A stretch of 64,000 nt of DNA from Methylomonas rapida (GCF_024360925.2 NZ_CP113517.1:4134001-4198000); one strand, 5' to 3'; shown: positions 46,058 to 54,248, numbered from the stretch's first letter. Notes: generated from the sequence alone by a model not told the origin. Program-made: numbers and translations.

Positions 46058-46516
46058 ATGGATATCAGATTATGCGAAGCGCCTTTTGATCCCTGGCAAT
46101 CATTACAGGAACATCAAATCAAACAAAAGCCGCTGCAGGGCAAATATGGCGCAACCAGCGTTTTCGTCGGCACCATGCGCGATTTCAACCAAGGCGATGA
46201 CGTGCGGCGCATGTATCTGGACCATTATCCAGGCATGACCGAAAAACAACTGCAGAAAATTGTAGACCAAACGCAAGCCCAATGGCGCTTACTGGATTAC
46301 CTGATAATACACCGCGTCGGCGAGGTAAGGCCAAACGAGGCTCTGGTATTGGTAGCCGTTTGGTCTACCCACCGTGGCGACGCCTTCGACGCCAGCCGCT
46401 TCATCATGGAAAACCTAAAAAGCCAAGCCCCGTTTTGGAAAAAAGAAATCCTGGCCTCCGGCCAACAACGCTGGGTGGAAAAAAATACCGATGGCTACCA
46501 AGTTCATCATGGCTAG
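46058..46516 (+). CDS. moaE: Molybdopterin synthase catalytic subunit MoaE
   Basis: This 152-aa partner of MoaD inserts sulfur into cyclic pyranopterin monophosphate. Family motifs are GATSVFVGTMRDFNQGD, YLDHYPGMTEKQL, IIHRVGEVRPNEALVLVAVWSTHRGDAFDAS and APFWKKEI, containing the catalytic Lys residues. It forms a two-gene operon with moaD. The stop is followed at once by a hairpin. Confidence 0.95.
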   Translation: MDIRLCEAPFDPWQSLQEHQIKQKPLQGKYGATSVFVGTMRDFNQGDDVRRMYLDHYPGMTEKQLQKIVDQTQAQWRLLDYLIIHRVGEVRPNEALVLVAVWSTHRGDAFDASRFIMENLKSQAPFWKKEILASGQQRWVEKNTDGYQVHHG

Positions 46517-46542
46517 CTTGAGCCCTGCTAAAGGCTCAAGCT
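46515..46542 (+). terminator. Hairpin directly after moaE
   Basis: AGCTTGAGCC (46515-46524) pairs perfectly with GGCTCAAGCT (46533-46542) over an 8-nt loop. There is no T tract, so termination strength is uncertain. It probably ends the moaDE transcript before the tRNA promoter. Confidence 0.55.
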
Positions 46543-46651
46543 TCCGCCGCGCATAGCTACAACGTGCCAAAACCTACTTTATTTTTACCCTTTGATCCAA
46601 CCAAAGTTATCGGCTTTGCAATTGGAGATCAATTCGGCTCAGAAAAAACAT

Positions 46652-46679
46652 TTGCATTTTGCAAAAACTCATATATAAT
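46652..46679 (+). promoter_or_regulatory. tRNA-Lys promoter
   Basis: TTGCAT (46652-46657) and TATAAT (46674-46679) are 16 bp apart and end 15 bp before the tRNA 5' end. This is a near-consensus sigma-70 promoter at the expected distance. Confidence 0.8.
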
Positions 46680-46694
46680 GAGCATTCAATTGAC

Positions 46695-46770
46695 GGGTCG
46701 TTAGCTCAGCCGGTAGAGCACCGCACTTTTAATGCGATGGTCGTGCGTTCGAATCGCACACGACCCACCA
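46695..46770 (+). tRNA. tRNA-Lys (anticodon TTT)
   Basis: The 76-nt tRNA has encoded CCA. The acceptor stem GGGTCGT pairs with ACGACCC, the D arm is GCTC...GAGC, the anticodon stem-loop holds TTT at 46728-46730, and the T arm GTGCG-TTCGAAT-CGCAC is perfect. Its 3' half from the anticodon loop onward is the attachment site of the adjacent prophage and is repeated at 56400-56450. Confidence 0.97.
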
Positions 46771-46776
46771 TCAATT
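46726..46776. repeat. attL: 51-bp att repeat in the tRNA-Lys 3' half
   Basis: The 51 bp from the anticodon loop (CTTTTAATGCG...) to TCAATT beyond the CCA are identical to 56400-56450. This marks the left junction of the inovirus prophage. Integration leaves the tRNA gene intact. Confidence 0.93.
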
Positions 46777-46787
46777 AGTTATAAATC

Positions 46788-46821
46788 AAGCGTTTACGGT
46801 TTAACCGTTTACGCTTTTTTT
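46788..46821 (+). terminator. Terminator downstream of tRNA-Lys, inside the prophage left end
   Basis: AAGCG ... CGCTT with an inner CGGTT/AACCG stem is followed by seven T residues. It lies inside the prophage, so the phage supplies a new terminator for the tRNA. Confidence 0.6.
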
Positions 46822-46827
46822 ATGTCT

Positions 46828-47829
46828 TTAGCTTTCCTTTCCTTTTTCTTTCCACTTATTATCTATATCCATTCCCGAAAGGGGATTAAAGGAACGAGCA
46901 GATTCAAGAAAATTTGGCGCAAGATGAGCATATCTCATCGTAACATTCAGACTTGAATGACCAAGTAACTGTTGAAGAGTTCGAATATTGCCACCATTCA
47001 TGATGAAATGAGAGGCAAAGGTATGCCGAAGAACATGAGCAAGCTGTCCAGGTGGACAAGTTAAGGAAGCACGCTTGAAGGCAGACCGGAAAGCACCATA
47101 ACAAGATGCAATGGTATTAGTGCGAAGGTATCGATAAACACTTTCATAAATTCCCACATCAACAGGAATGAAGCGAAATTGACCATTTTTTGTATCCGGA
47201 AAATAAAAGCCTTTGTTTCTAACATGATCAATCTTTAAGCCTTCAGCTTCAGACCAACGCGCCCCAGTGGCCAAAGAAATGGAAACCACGTAAAAAAGGC
47301 TTGAATTCTTAGATTGATGAACCGAATCGAAAAGACGAGAAATTTCATCTTTAGTGAGGTAACGTAGTTCAGTTTGCTTTTCCTTGAACTTGCGAACATC
47401 CTCAAAAGGACATTCATAACTGATAACAGATAGCCGCTTCAATTCACGATAAAGCGCCTTGAGCGTAGACAATTCCCTGTTAAGAGTGGCCACGTTGATT
47501 CCGGATTGAAGGCGATCTTGACGGTATCTTGAGAACAAAGAAACATCAAAATTTCGCGCAATCGGGTCATTAAGAACTTCAGCGATCTTGAGCAATCGAT
47601 TTTTTGTATCGATGGAGCTTTTTAGCGTTTGGCCATGCAAGTCATACCAAAGATTGACCAGATCGGAAAAACGTCGATTATCGCTTATCGGCTCAAATCG
47701 ACCTGAAAGAAGATTTTTCTCAAAAAAAGCCGCTTCAGCCTTAGAGTCAAAAAGCCGGATAACTCGACGACCTTTTACACCATCAGGACGAATATCGACT
47801 TTCCATTTATTACCGTCTTTTTTTGGCAT
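46828..47829 (-). CDS. int: Prophage tyrosine integrase
   Basis: This site-specific recombinase is about 333 aa. The N-terminal part resembles SAM-like core-binding domains. The catalytic domain has Arg in ATGARWSEAEGL, HVLRHTFASHF (HxxR), LLGHSSLNVTMRYAHLAP (His and nucleophile Tyr). It lies 51 bp from attL and ends toward the tRNA. ATG 47829 (MPKKDGNKW) or 47835 is used; the frame continues upstream but overlaps a 48-aa ORF. Most studied filamentous phages borrow host XerCD; this one codes its own enzyme. Confidence 0.92.
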   Translation of the reverse strand: MPKKDGNKWKVDIRPDGVKGRRVIRLFDSKAEAAFFEKNLLSGRFEPISDNRRFSDLVNLWYDLHGQTLKSSIDTKNRLLKIAEVLNDPIARNFDVSLFSRYRQDRLQSGINVATLNRELSTLKALYRELKRLSVISYECPFEDVRKFKEKQTELRYLTKDEISRLFDSVHQSKNSSLFYVVSISLATGARWSEAEGLKIDHVRNKGFYFPDTKNGQFRFIPVDVGIYESVYRYLRTNTIASCYGAFRSAFKRASLTCPPGQLAHVLRHTFASHFIMNGGNIRTLQQLLGHSSLNVTMRYAHLAPNFLESARSFNPLSGMDIDNKWKEKGKES

Positions 47830-47956
47830 AGTCATTAATAAATAAATCAAATTGTTTATATTTAGAACTTTTCCAAACACGAACAAAAACACGCCCTTTC
47901 CCAGAACAGCGATAGCCAGTCTTTCCAGAACGAAAAGCAAGAAAGTAAGCAACCAT
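47810..47956 (-). CDS. Small basic phage protein, 48 aa
   Basis: This short ORF lies between rep and int. It starts 2 bp after the rep stop and overlaps the int start by 20 bp. The product begins MVAYFLAFRSGKTGYRCSG and ends YAKKRR. It is rich in Lys/Arg/Tyr and likely binds nucleic acid or regulates. No family is recognised. Support is its tight packing between two real genes and a start that fits the operon. Confidence 0.5.
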   Translation of the reverse strand: MVAYFLAFRSGKTGYRCSGKGRVFVRVWKSSKYKQFDLFINDYAKKRR

Positions 47957-47958
47957 AA

Positions 47959-49272
47959 CTAAGCCGCTTTACCAATTATCCGCCGCATAGCAAGGCCCTT
48001 TTCGACGTTCTCCCTAAGATCAGACTCAGAAAGACCACGGGAAATGTAATAGCTAACGATTTGAGGGTAAAAATTAAGCCGTTTTAACTGGCCCATGACT
48101 TGCTTGGTATCCATTCCGGAACGAGCACAAAGGGTAATCATGTTCCCAATCAAAAGACTGATATTCTTGGCTATCGGATCGATTGATTCCTTTTTTTTTC
48201 GGCATATCTGCAAACCATCGGCAGGCACATAAAAAACGGGGTCTTGCATGAATAGTTGCCAAACTGGATGAAGAATTGAATCGCGGGAAAAATGCGAGTC
48301 TCTATCTTTACGCCCATTGTCAAGATTGTAACGAGTCAACCTCATGCCATAACGCCAAATATCGGTGAGATGTTCAGCCACGGCTTCCCAAGATTCCAGG
48401 GTTTTATCCATACCTTGACCGATTTCACGGATAACTTGATGATGGAAACGGAGTTCAAGACGACGAACGCGCTTGTTTTTATCGTATGTACCCAAAGAAA
48501 ATACTTCCCATTCTTTTTGAAAGTAATCCTTCTTATCGCGTTTGACGATTTCAAGCGATTTATCGTACATGCAGACTTGAAAAGCAGACGCCCGACCAAT
48601 CAGATAATTCTTTTCAACACCTGAACCGCCATAAGAAGCAACCGCTTCAGAAATATCACTCAAGTCGATTTCTGATATTGAATCGAATGTTCTAATGGTT
48701 CTGGAATAGGTCGATAGATGATCGAGAAAATCAACAGGAAACGTAAACCCCTGATAATCAAGCGCCAAATGGACAGCACAGCCACGAGGCTTGGCATCAT
48801 GGAGAAAGGCATTAGAAAAACCGTATTGACCGTGCAAACGCTGCCATATTTTTTTGACAGAGCGTTGACTAATGAAATGGGGGGAAAGCTCAATTTTTAG
48901 ATGCTGGCCAGGAGAATCAAGTTTTTCATAATACGAGCCAAACAGGATAACAACACCCTCTTGATTGTTCTGAAGCTTGTAACGATAACGCGCGGCTTTA
49001 CCCATTTTGGACAAATGCCAACAAATAGCCCCGGGACCTGGTTGACCCAAATAAATCAAGTCTTCCTTATTTTGAAGGTGAGTTTCTAACTTGTGAATCA
49101 AGCCCTCGTCAGGCACACCATGAAAAAGCTGTCTAATCGTATCAACGAAACAACCAACAATCTGGACATCCGAAAGATCAGTAAAGCCCAAATCATTGAA
49201 AAAAATTTTGCCTTGCGCGTCTTCGACGCCCTTAGACAAAGAATCAACAGAAAAACGACTAGAAAACTTCAT
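47959..49272 (-). CDS. Phage replication initiation protein (Rep_trans / RstA-like)
   Basis: This 437-aa protein probably nicks the phage plus-strand origin and starts rolling-circle replication. It has the replication initiation factor layout of RstA and Neisseria/Pf phages, with GRASAFQVCMYDKSLEIVKRDKK, RRLELRFHHQVIRE and WRYGMRLTRYN. ATG 49272 (MKFSSRF) with AGGTG upstream is preferred; the longer frame to 49395 runs through a palindromic region. A 0.5-kb non-coding palindrome lies directly upstream, a plausible origin. Confidence 0.82.
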   Translation of the reverse strand: MKFSSRFSVDSLSKGVEDAQGKIFFNDLGFTDLSDVQIVGCFVDTIRQLFHGVPDEGLIHKLETHLQNKEDLIYLGQPGPGAICWHLSKMGKAARYRYKLQNNQEGVVILFGSYYEKLDSPGQHLKIELSPHFISQRSVKKIWQRLHGQYGFSNAFLHDAKPRGCAVHLALDYQGFTFPVDFLDHLSTYSRTIRTFDSISEIDLSDISEAVASYGGSGVEKNYLIGRASAFQVCMYDKSLEIVKRDKKDYFQKEWEVFSLGTYDKNKRVRRLELRFHHQVIREIGQGMDKTLESWEAVAEHLTDIWRYGMRLTRYNLDNGRKDRDSHFSRDSILHPVWQLFMQDPVFYVPADGLQICRKKKESIDPIAKNISLLIGNMITLCARSGMDTKQVMGQLKRLNFYPQIVSYYISRGLSESDLRENVEKGLAMRRIIGKAA

Positions 49273-49344
49273 AACAACACCTAACGACCTATTTTTGGAT
49301 TTTGTCTGTAACGTGATACAAGGACGTTCACGGATTTTTTTAGA

Positions 49345-49711
49345 TTCGCCCTGAACCGTGGCGCTCGGGACTGGCCTGAACGGCCCTACGGGCAATAAAA
49401 CCCCTGAATGATGCGCTTAGCGCGCCCTTTTTAGATTTGGCTTGTTAATATGTGGAAAATTCAGGCGGGAAAGCGTGGGCATGGATAAGCTATGGACGGC
49501 GCGAGAGTCAATGACCACCGGGAAAAAACCCGATACAGGAAAACAAGAAAGCCGCTTGCCAAGACCAACACCGCCGCCCACAGCTTACCCACACCCACCC
49601 CGCCAGTTTTTCCACGATATTAACAAGCCGCCATAACAATTTCGCTTAAACGATCATCCGGTTTATTTTGATACGTTCAGGCCAGCCCCGAGCGCCACGG
49701 TTCAGGGCGAA
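49345..49711. repeat. Giant imperfect palindrome in the prophage intergenic region
   Basis: The outer arms 49345-49382 and 49674-49711 are 38-bp inverted repeats with one mismatch. Further in, 49439-49501 and about 49571-49629 are also inverted copies (shared core GGCTTGTTAATAT, then GTGGAAAA, TAAGCT and GGCGGCG-like parts). The whole 0.37 kb can fold into a cruciform. It fills most of the 482-bp gap between zot and rep, just upstream of rep. A replication origin or packaging signal is likely. Confidence 0.8.
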
Positions 49712-49754
49712 ATCATGTTTTTAAGTGGAAAGGAACGGAGCTACTTGTAATCGA

Positions 49755-51128
49755 CTACCCCGACGAAACAAAAGAAGGCACAACGGAAGCAGCCGGAGAA
49801 GGCGACGTAATAGCAGGAACAGGAGTGGGCTTAGATTGAGGCGGAAAAGGCACAGTTGATTCAACGACCGGCCTTGGCCAAGCGGAAGCGGGATAAGTTC
49901 CACCACTGGTTATAATGTCCAGCCCATAAGGCCGCAACGCAAGAGCACAACCAAAAGCCTTTAATTCATCCAGCTTGAAACGCTCGACTAATTGTTGCCC
50001 ATCATAAAATTCAACCAGGCCTGATATAACAAGATCACCATTACGGTCTTTTCCGGTAATCAAAGCCGCGAGCCTAGGGCGAAAACGAGTTACCAGATTT
50101 TCAACGAAAGCAGCACCACCGCCACCCACCGAAACGAAATTCGATTTTTCAGGCGATTTCTTTTCTTCAGGAGGAACCGGAGAAGGTGAAACAGACGCAA
50201 CGTTTTTAACAACATCTTTCGACCCAGGTAAATTGAAGTCACCAAAGCCAATACGCCAGACCAAGAAACCGACCAAGAATACCGACATCAAAACGATTTT
50301 GACCTTTGCACCATCGGCTGTATGTACCTTTTTTCTTGCCATTTCATCATCCTCTTCAGATATAGTTTGAATATTATTTATGTCATCTATTTGCGCCTGC
50401 AAACGATCAATATAAACACGTTTGGTTAAATAACATGGCGGCAAATAAGTATAAATAGCCCGCATATCAACAACACGTTTACCTAAGATTTCATTACCAT
50501 CATTAAAACGCTGGTTAGTATCATACCCATTATAAATATCGGTTCCCCGATAACGCCATTGCTCAACTCTAGAATCATTGAAATTCATCCCATAGTAAAC
50601 ATCGTAAAGATGAAATTTAGGCATATAGCCATCAAGAAATATAAATTCGAGAAAAGGCCCCAAGTAAGGTATCTTGCGACGATCAGAACGCGAAGCCTGT
50701 ACAAGATAATCACAAAGAGTATTTTTAATTTGCTTATCAATTAACTCATGATCTTGAGTTAAAAGTATTAAATCCCAATGGTCTTTTCTAGATAATAAAA
50801 GCCATTCAATAATTTCTTTTCTACCCTTTTCTTTCCAAGATCGACTATTAAGCCATAAGGCCAATTCATCCAAAACAATTAAACCGTTTTTATCCTCATT
50901 TTTATATTTCGGGTCATAAGCAGGAGGTAAAGCCAAAAAATCCTCATAACGAGGACGATCAGGAAGACGATAAGCAATTGAGTTATTATCTTCAGGTAAG
51001 AGATTTTCTAAATATAAATCGAGATTAGTAGCAACTGGACAACCGCGAGAAAGATATTCCCGCATTTTGGCAACAGCACAAAGGCTTTTACCTTCCCCAC
51101 GAACACCTTGGATAATCCAGCCCGGCAT
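49755..51128 (-). CDS. zot: Zot/pI-like phage assembly ATPase
   Basis: This 457-aa inner-membrane protein drives filamentous phage extrusion. It starts MPGWIIQGVRGEGKSL with the Walker A variant GVRGEGKS at residues 8-15. Walker B is GLIVLDELALWL, and a membrane helix near 265-285 is VKIVLMSVFLVGFLVW. The periplasmic Pro/Ser-rich tail ends the protein. It begins 2 bp after the DUF2523 stop, the usual pVI-pI order. Confidence 0.92.
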   Translation of the reverse strand: MPGWIIQGVRGEGKSLCAVAKMREYLSRGCPVATNLDLYLENLLPEDNNSIAYRLPDRPRYEDFLALPPAYDPKYKNEDKNGLIVLDELALWLNSRSWKEKGRKEIIEWLLLSRKDHWDLILLTQDHELIDKQIKNTLCDYLVQASRSDRRKIPYLGPFLEFIFLDGYMPKFHLYDVYYGMNFNDSRVEQWRYRGTDIYNGYDTNQRFNDGNEILGKRVVDMRAIYTYLPPCYLTKRVYIDRLQAQIDDINNIQTISEEDDEMARKKVHTADGAKVKIVLMSVFLVGFLVWRIGFGDFNLPGSKDVVKNVASVSPSPVPPEEKKSPEKSNFVSVGGGGAAFVENLVTRFRPRLAALITGKDRNGDLVISGLVEFYDGQQLVERFKLDELKAFGCALALRPYGLDIITSGGTYPASAWPRPVVESTVPFPPQSKPTPVPAITSPSPAASVVPSFVSSG

Positions 51129-51130
51129 GA

Positions 51131-51463
51131 TTAAACCGCCTTAGATTTAATTTTCAATACGTCATACCCAATTTTAGTCAACCAAGACCAAACACGAGCC
51201 GAAAGAATAGCCAAAAGACAAGGCACAGCATTGGACGGCATGACCCAACCCCAAACATCGAGAGCCAAAGAAGGAATAGTCTGATAAATACCTTGAACTA
51301 TAGAAAACATAGAGGATAAATAAAGCGTTAATACTGTAATAATTCCCGCAATAATAAAACCTAAAGCAATAATAGCCGGACCATATTTATAGAGTATTTG
51401 ATAAATAGCCGAACCAATAATACCTTGAAAAAACCAACGTAAAGCATTAAATAAAGCAGGCAT
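51131..51463 (-). CDS. DUF2523 minor coat protein (pVI-like)
   Basis: This 110-aa very hydrophobic protein has three membrane segments (about 10-30, 30-55 and 78-95). It corresponds in size, hydrophobicity and position to the DUF2523 proteins found between TspB/pIII and Zot in filamentous phages. It probably caps the virion with pIII. Its ATG shares one base with the stop of the pIII gene (TAATG). Confidence 0.85.
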   Translation of the reverse strand: MPALFNALRWFFQGIIGSAIYQILYKYGPAIIALGFIIAGIITVLTLYLSSMFSIVQGIYQTIPSLALDVWGWVMPSNAVPCLLAILSARVWSWLTKIGYDVLKIKSKAV

Positions 51464-52908
51464 TAGAACCTCACAATTGATTTAGAAATCATATTTAAAA
51501 TAATCCAAGCCGACCAAACAGAAAAAAACCAAGCCAATATTTCACGCAAAGGCGCTAATTTTTCACAAGGCTCGAATATAAATTCTTTACCAAAAATAGT
51601 CGTATTGATACCACCAGAACAAGAAGAATCAGAAGGCAACAAAGAAGAAAAAGCAGAACTTAGACTATATTGATTCGCAAGAGAATAAGCAGGATTTGAT
51701 TGATTAACAAAAGCCTCAAAAGAAGCACGATCTTGATTCAATTTATCATCTAACCCGTCAAATTCTATATCTGATTTATCATAATCAGATTCATCACCTA
51801 TAAATTCAGAAACTTTATCAAATAATTCATTTAATTTATCTGAAATAGATTTAGTATTATCAGCTGTATCAAGAGTGTTTTTCTCGACTTTTGAAAGATC
51901 AATTTTAGGCTGTAGTTTATTTAAAGACATAACCGCAAAAGCATCACCAGGATGATTGCTTTTTATGGTTTGAGAACCATCAGGATTAGTAATAGTTTCA
52001 CGTGTAACAGGCGGAACCCCATCTATATTCGGCTGAATAATTTCAGTTTCTTTTACAGTTCCATCTTGCTGAGTTTCAATTTGTTTAGTTGTTTCTATTT
52101 GAGGCTGATTAGAAACACAAAAATACTTAGTTCCAGAGGTATAGCAAGTTTGACCAGGTTGAGGAGAGTCTTCTTGCCTTAAGCAAACAAACGAACCATT
52201 TTCAAAAAGACATTTAAAAGGCTGATCATCAGAAGCACAAAGAGGTTGTGAACCACCAGGCGTCACAGTACAAAACTTATTTTCTTCATCAGATGGAAGA
52301 GGTTTAACGCAGGTTTTACCATAGCCTTGACCTATATCAACCAATTCAAAACCTTCAGCACATTGGGAAACTGGACAAGTAGCAGGATAAATTACAGAAG
52401 AACCGTCTTCACATTGAATAGACGGACAACCGGCAATAGAAAATTGGCCACCATCCGAATTTAAACAAACAGATGGAGAACCATCAATCATTTCAGAACA
52501 TTTGGGAATAAAATCATTAACATTTACACCCAAAGAAGTGCAACTAGGAATTGGAACAGAACAAGTACCATCAGAAAGACGTGAAGAACCAGAAGGACAA
52601 ACATCAACACACTGATTTAAGTAAACTTCTTTACCAGTAGGACATGAACAAATTCCATTTATATCGCGAGTTTGGCCAGAAACAGAACATTGAATATAAC
52701 CAGCAAGGCAGTAGGCATAATAATTACCACCACATATATAACGATTATACCAACCATTAATACACATGCTTGCGCCGCTAGATTCACCAGTTTTAACAGA
52801 GCAACCAGCAGCAGCAAAAGCTTGTGAGTCAGAAGAATACCAAGTTGTACCAGCAAAAGAATTGCCAGCCATGACCAGCAAATAGAAAAATACTAAATAC
52901 CGAATCAT
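51463..52908 (-). CDS. TspB-like receptor-binding/adsorption protein (pIII-like)
   Basis: This protein of about 481 aa is exported by a signal peptide (MIRYLVFFYLLVMAGNSFA). Its N-terminal half is Cys-rich, with many short Cys-containing modules (CSVKTGESSG, CICSCPTGKEV-like and so on), as in attachment proteins. A Gln/Thr/Pro linker and a coiled segment follow. The C-terminal membrane helix (LAWFFSVWSAWIILNMI) is preceded by GINTTIFGKEFIFEPCEKL, typical of TspB. It sets host pilus or receptor specificity. ATG 52908 or TTG 52917 start it. Confidence 0.83.
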   Translation of the reverse strand: MIRYLVFFYLLVMAGNSFAGTTWYSSDSQAFAAAGCSVKTGESSGASMCINGWYNRYICGGNYYAYCLAGYIQCSVSGQTRDINGICSCPTGKEVYLNQCVDVCPSGSSRLSDGTCSVPIPSCTSLGVNVNDFIPKCSEMIDGSPSVCLNSDGGQFSIAGCPSIQCEDGSSVIYPATCPVSQCAEGFELVDIGQGYGKTCVKPLPSDEENKFCTVTPGGSQPLCASDDQPFKCLFENGSFVCLRQEDSPQPGQTCYTSGTKYFCVSNQPQIETTKQIETQQDGTVKETEIIQPNIDGVPPVTRETITNPDGSQTIKSNHPGDAFAVMSLNKLQPKIDLSKVEKNTLDTADNTKSISDKLNELFDKVSEFIGDESDYDKSDIEFDGLDDKLNQDRASFEAFVNQSNPAYSLANQYSLSSAFSSLLPSDSSCSGGINTTIFGKEFIFEPCEKLAPLREILAWFFSVWSAWIILNMISKSIVRF

Positions 52909-52929
52909 GGCCAGCAAAGCCCCTAGTTA

Positions 52930-53151
52930 TTAAGTGGCAGAAGAAGCAGCACGCTTGAACATGCGCAAGATGATGAAAGCAACCGTGATAGGAATAGCCG
53001 CCGTCCAGGCCAAATCAACCAAGTCAAGAGCATCAGCTGAAAGATTGGTAAAGGCAGTTTCAGCCGCAGCTGGCAAAGCAGCAGAAGCAGCACTTACACC
53101 AGCCAAAGAACCAGCGACAACCAAGCCGCCATTTTTCAAAGAGTTTTTCAT
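52930..53151 (-). CDS. Major coat protein (pVIII-like)
   Basis: This 73-aa precursor has a signal peptide ending VSAASA and mature protein of about 49 residues. The mature form has an Ala-rich acidic start (ALPAAAETAF), a central membrane helix (AAIPITVAFIILRM) and a basic C-terminus (FKRAA) that contacts phage DNA. This is the classic filamentous coat layout. AAGGTG lies upstream of ATG. Confidence 0.9.
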   Translation of the reverse strand: MKNSLKNGGLVVAGSLAGVSAASAALPAAAETAFTNLSADALDLVDLAWTAAIPITVAFIILRMFKRAASSAT

Positions 53152-53163
53152 AAAATCACCTTT

Positions 53164-53289
53164 TTAACGTGGTGGAAAAATTGCCTTGGCAGCCATTTTA
53201 AAAGCCGCCAAGAGATAACCGGCTTTAAATCCTGTACTGAAAGCAACAATTAAGTAACCTATCAATTCTTGAAAATCAGATGCAGTCAT
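53164..53289 (-). CDS. Small phage membrane protein, 41 aa
   Basis: The product starts MTASDFQELIGYLIVAFSTG and ends AIFPPR. It has one hydrophobic stretch with a Lys-rich tail. It lies immediately before the major coat gene and 1 bp after the next small ORF. Size, hydrophobicity and position suit a minor coat (pVII/pIX-like) or pVIII-like protein; homology is not claimed. Confidence 0.62.
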   Translation of the reverse strand: MTASDFQELIGYLIVAFSTGFKAGYLLAAFKMAAKAIFPPR

Positions 53290-53290
53290 A

Positions 53291-53407
53291 TCAATAGGGC
53301 AAAAGTGATGCTAATTTGATACCCGAGATAAAACCAACAACCCACATGAAGGCATAAGAAAACACCATCATAAAGTTCAGAATGTCAGTTAATAATTGTT
53401 CAGTCAT
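53291..53407 (-). CDS. Small phage membrane protein, 38 aa
   Basis: The product starts MTEQLLTDILNFMMVFSYAF and has one strongly hydrophobic helix (MVFSYAFMWVVGFISGI). It sits in a chain of tiny ORFs between the ssDNA-binding gene and the coat gene, as filamentous phages place pVII and pIX. Its stop is 1 bp from the next start. Confidence 0.6.
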   Translation of the reverse strand: MTEQLLTDILNFMMVFSYAFMWVVGFISGIKLASLLPY

Positions 53408-53440
53408 AATTTTAAGCCGACTTCACAGCGTGAAGATGTT

Positions 53441-53830
53441 TTAAGCCAAAGGCTTAGATTCATTTACAGCAGGTTTTTTGTCCGCTGGTTTAGTATTAGT
53501 TTCAGGAATGTATTTTCTAATCGATACGGCAGAAAGAACGGCCTTATTTTGACCACCCATATCAACATCACAAAGAATTTCCATTACCTGAGGTAAAGTA
53601 ATATCGCCTGATTCCTGCATGGCTTGAATTTGAGGAAACATATCGAAAGGCATTTTAACTTTAATAATTTCATTGCCCAAAACATTAGAATTCTTTCCCG
53701 TATTAGGTTTAGTAACCCAGATTGCACCGCCTTTAGAATCTGCATCGATAGAATAACGAGTAACAGATTCGACATTACCAATAACGGTAGTTCTCATGGT
53801 TTCCATTAAGGCTTGATCATAAGCAGACAT
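53441..53830 (-). CDS. Phage ssDNA-binding protein (pV-like)
   Basis: This 129-aa protein probably coats single-stranded progeny DNA. The first half reads as a small beta-barrel (VTRYSIDADSKGGAIWVTKP, IIKVKMPFDMF) and the end is a Lys/Pro-rich flexible tail. Position in front of the coat genes and size match pV proteins of larger inoviruses. AAGG lies 8 nt before ATG. Confidence 0.7.
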   Translation of the reverse strand: MSAYDQALMETMRTTVIGNVESVTRYSIDADSKGGAIWVTKPNTGKNSNVLGNEIIKVKMPFDMFPQIQAMQESGDITLPQVMEILCDVDMGGQNKAVLSAVSIRKYIPETNTKPADKKPAVNESKPLA

Positions 53831-53888
53831 AGTAAATACCTTGTTTGAATGTTAAAAAAATGAGCAGATTAGCCAGTTGCTCAGCTGG

Positions 53889-53978
53889 TTATTTCTTTAA
53901 ATAATCCCGAATGTTACGAAGAAAAAAATTAATGCCGTCATAAATAAACAAAGCCGCCAAAGTAAGTAAAAATTCCAT
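53889..53978 (-). CDS. Possible 29-aa phage membrane peptide
   Basis: MEFLLTLAALFIYDGINFFL is followed by a basic end (RNIRDYLKK), a hydrophobic helix plus positive tail like small phage coat proteins. It ends 59 bp before the ssDNA-binding gene. No clear ribosome site is visible. The longer frame reaching 54239 runs through the hairpin region and is not believed. Confidence 0.35.
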   Translation of the reverse strand: MEFLLTLAALFIYDGINFFLRNIRDYLKK

Positions 53979-54086
53979 AGTTATGAATAAGGGTTTAAGT
54001 TTAAAAGACCAAGAAGCGTGCCGCTTAACTCCTAGATAGAAGCCCCTCCCGCTCACCATCCAGCATATAAACCGAAAGAATCCGCT

Positions 54087-54196
54087 GTATGGGGCGCTCG
54101 ACAGTAGCCGACAACCGCGAAGGCGCAAGGGTAAAGTGAACGCTAAGCGCCCTTGCGCCTTCACGGTATGCCGGCTCAGTCGGCTAAACCCCATAC
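54087..54196. repeat. Nested hairpin region of the prophage
   Basis: The inner arms GAAGGCGCAAGGG (54119-54131) and CCCTTGCGCCTTC (54150-54162) are perfect and extend to 17 bp with one mismatch around an 18-nt loop. The outer pair GTATGGGG (54087-54094) and CCCCATAC (54189-54196) encloses it. The segment is GC-rich in an AT-rich phage and non-coding. It is a good candidate for a complementary-strand origin or packaging hairpin. Confidence 0.7.
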
Positions 54197-54248
54197 CGCG
54201 GCTCCGTCCGGCATTTATAAGCTGGTTAGCAACTTCCATAATCCTTCC

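Noticed and set aside
49442..49636. 64-codon plus-strand frame inside the giant palindrome
   Set aside because: It lies wholly in the inverted-repeat region, is antisense to phage transcription, and has no protein-like features.
53889..54239. 116-codon minus-strand frame through the hairpin region
   Set aside because: Most of it would encode the nested inverted repeats; only its last 29 codons look like a possible small membrane peptide.
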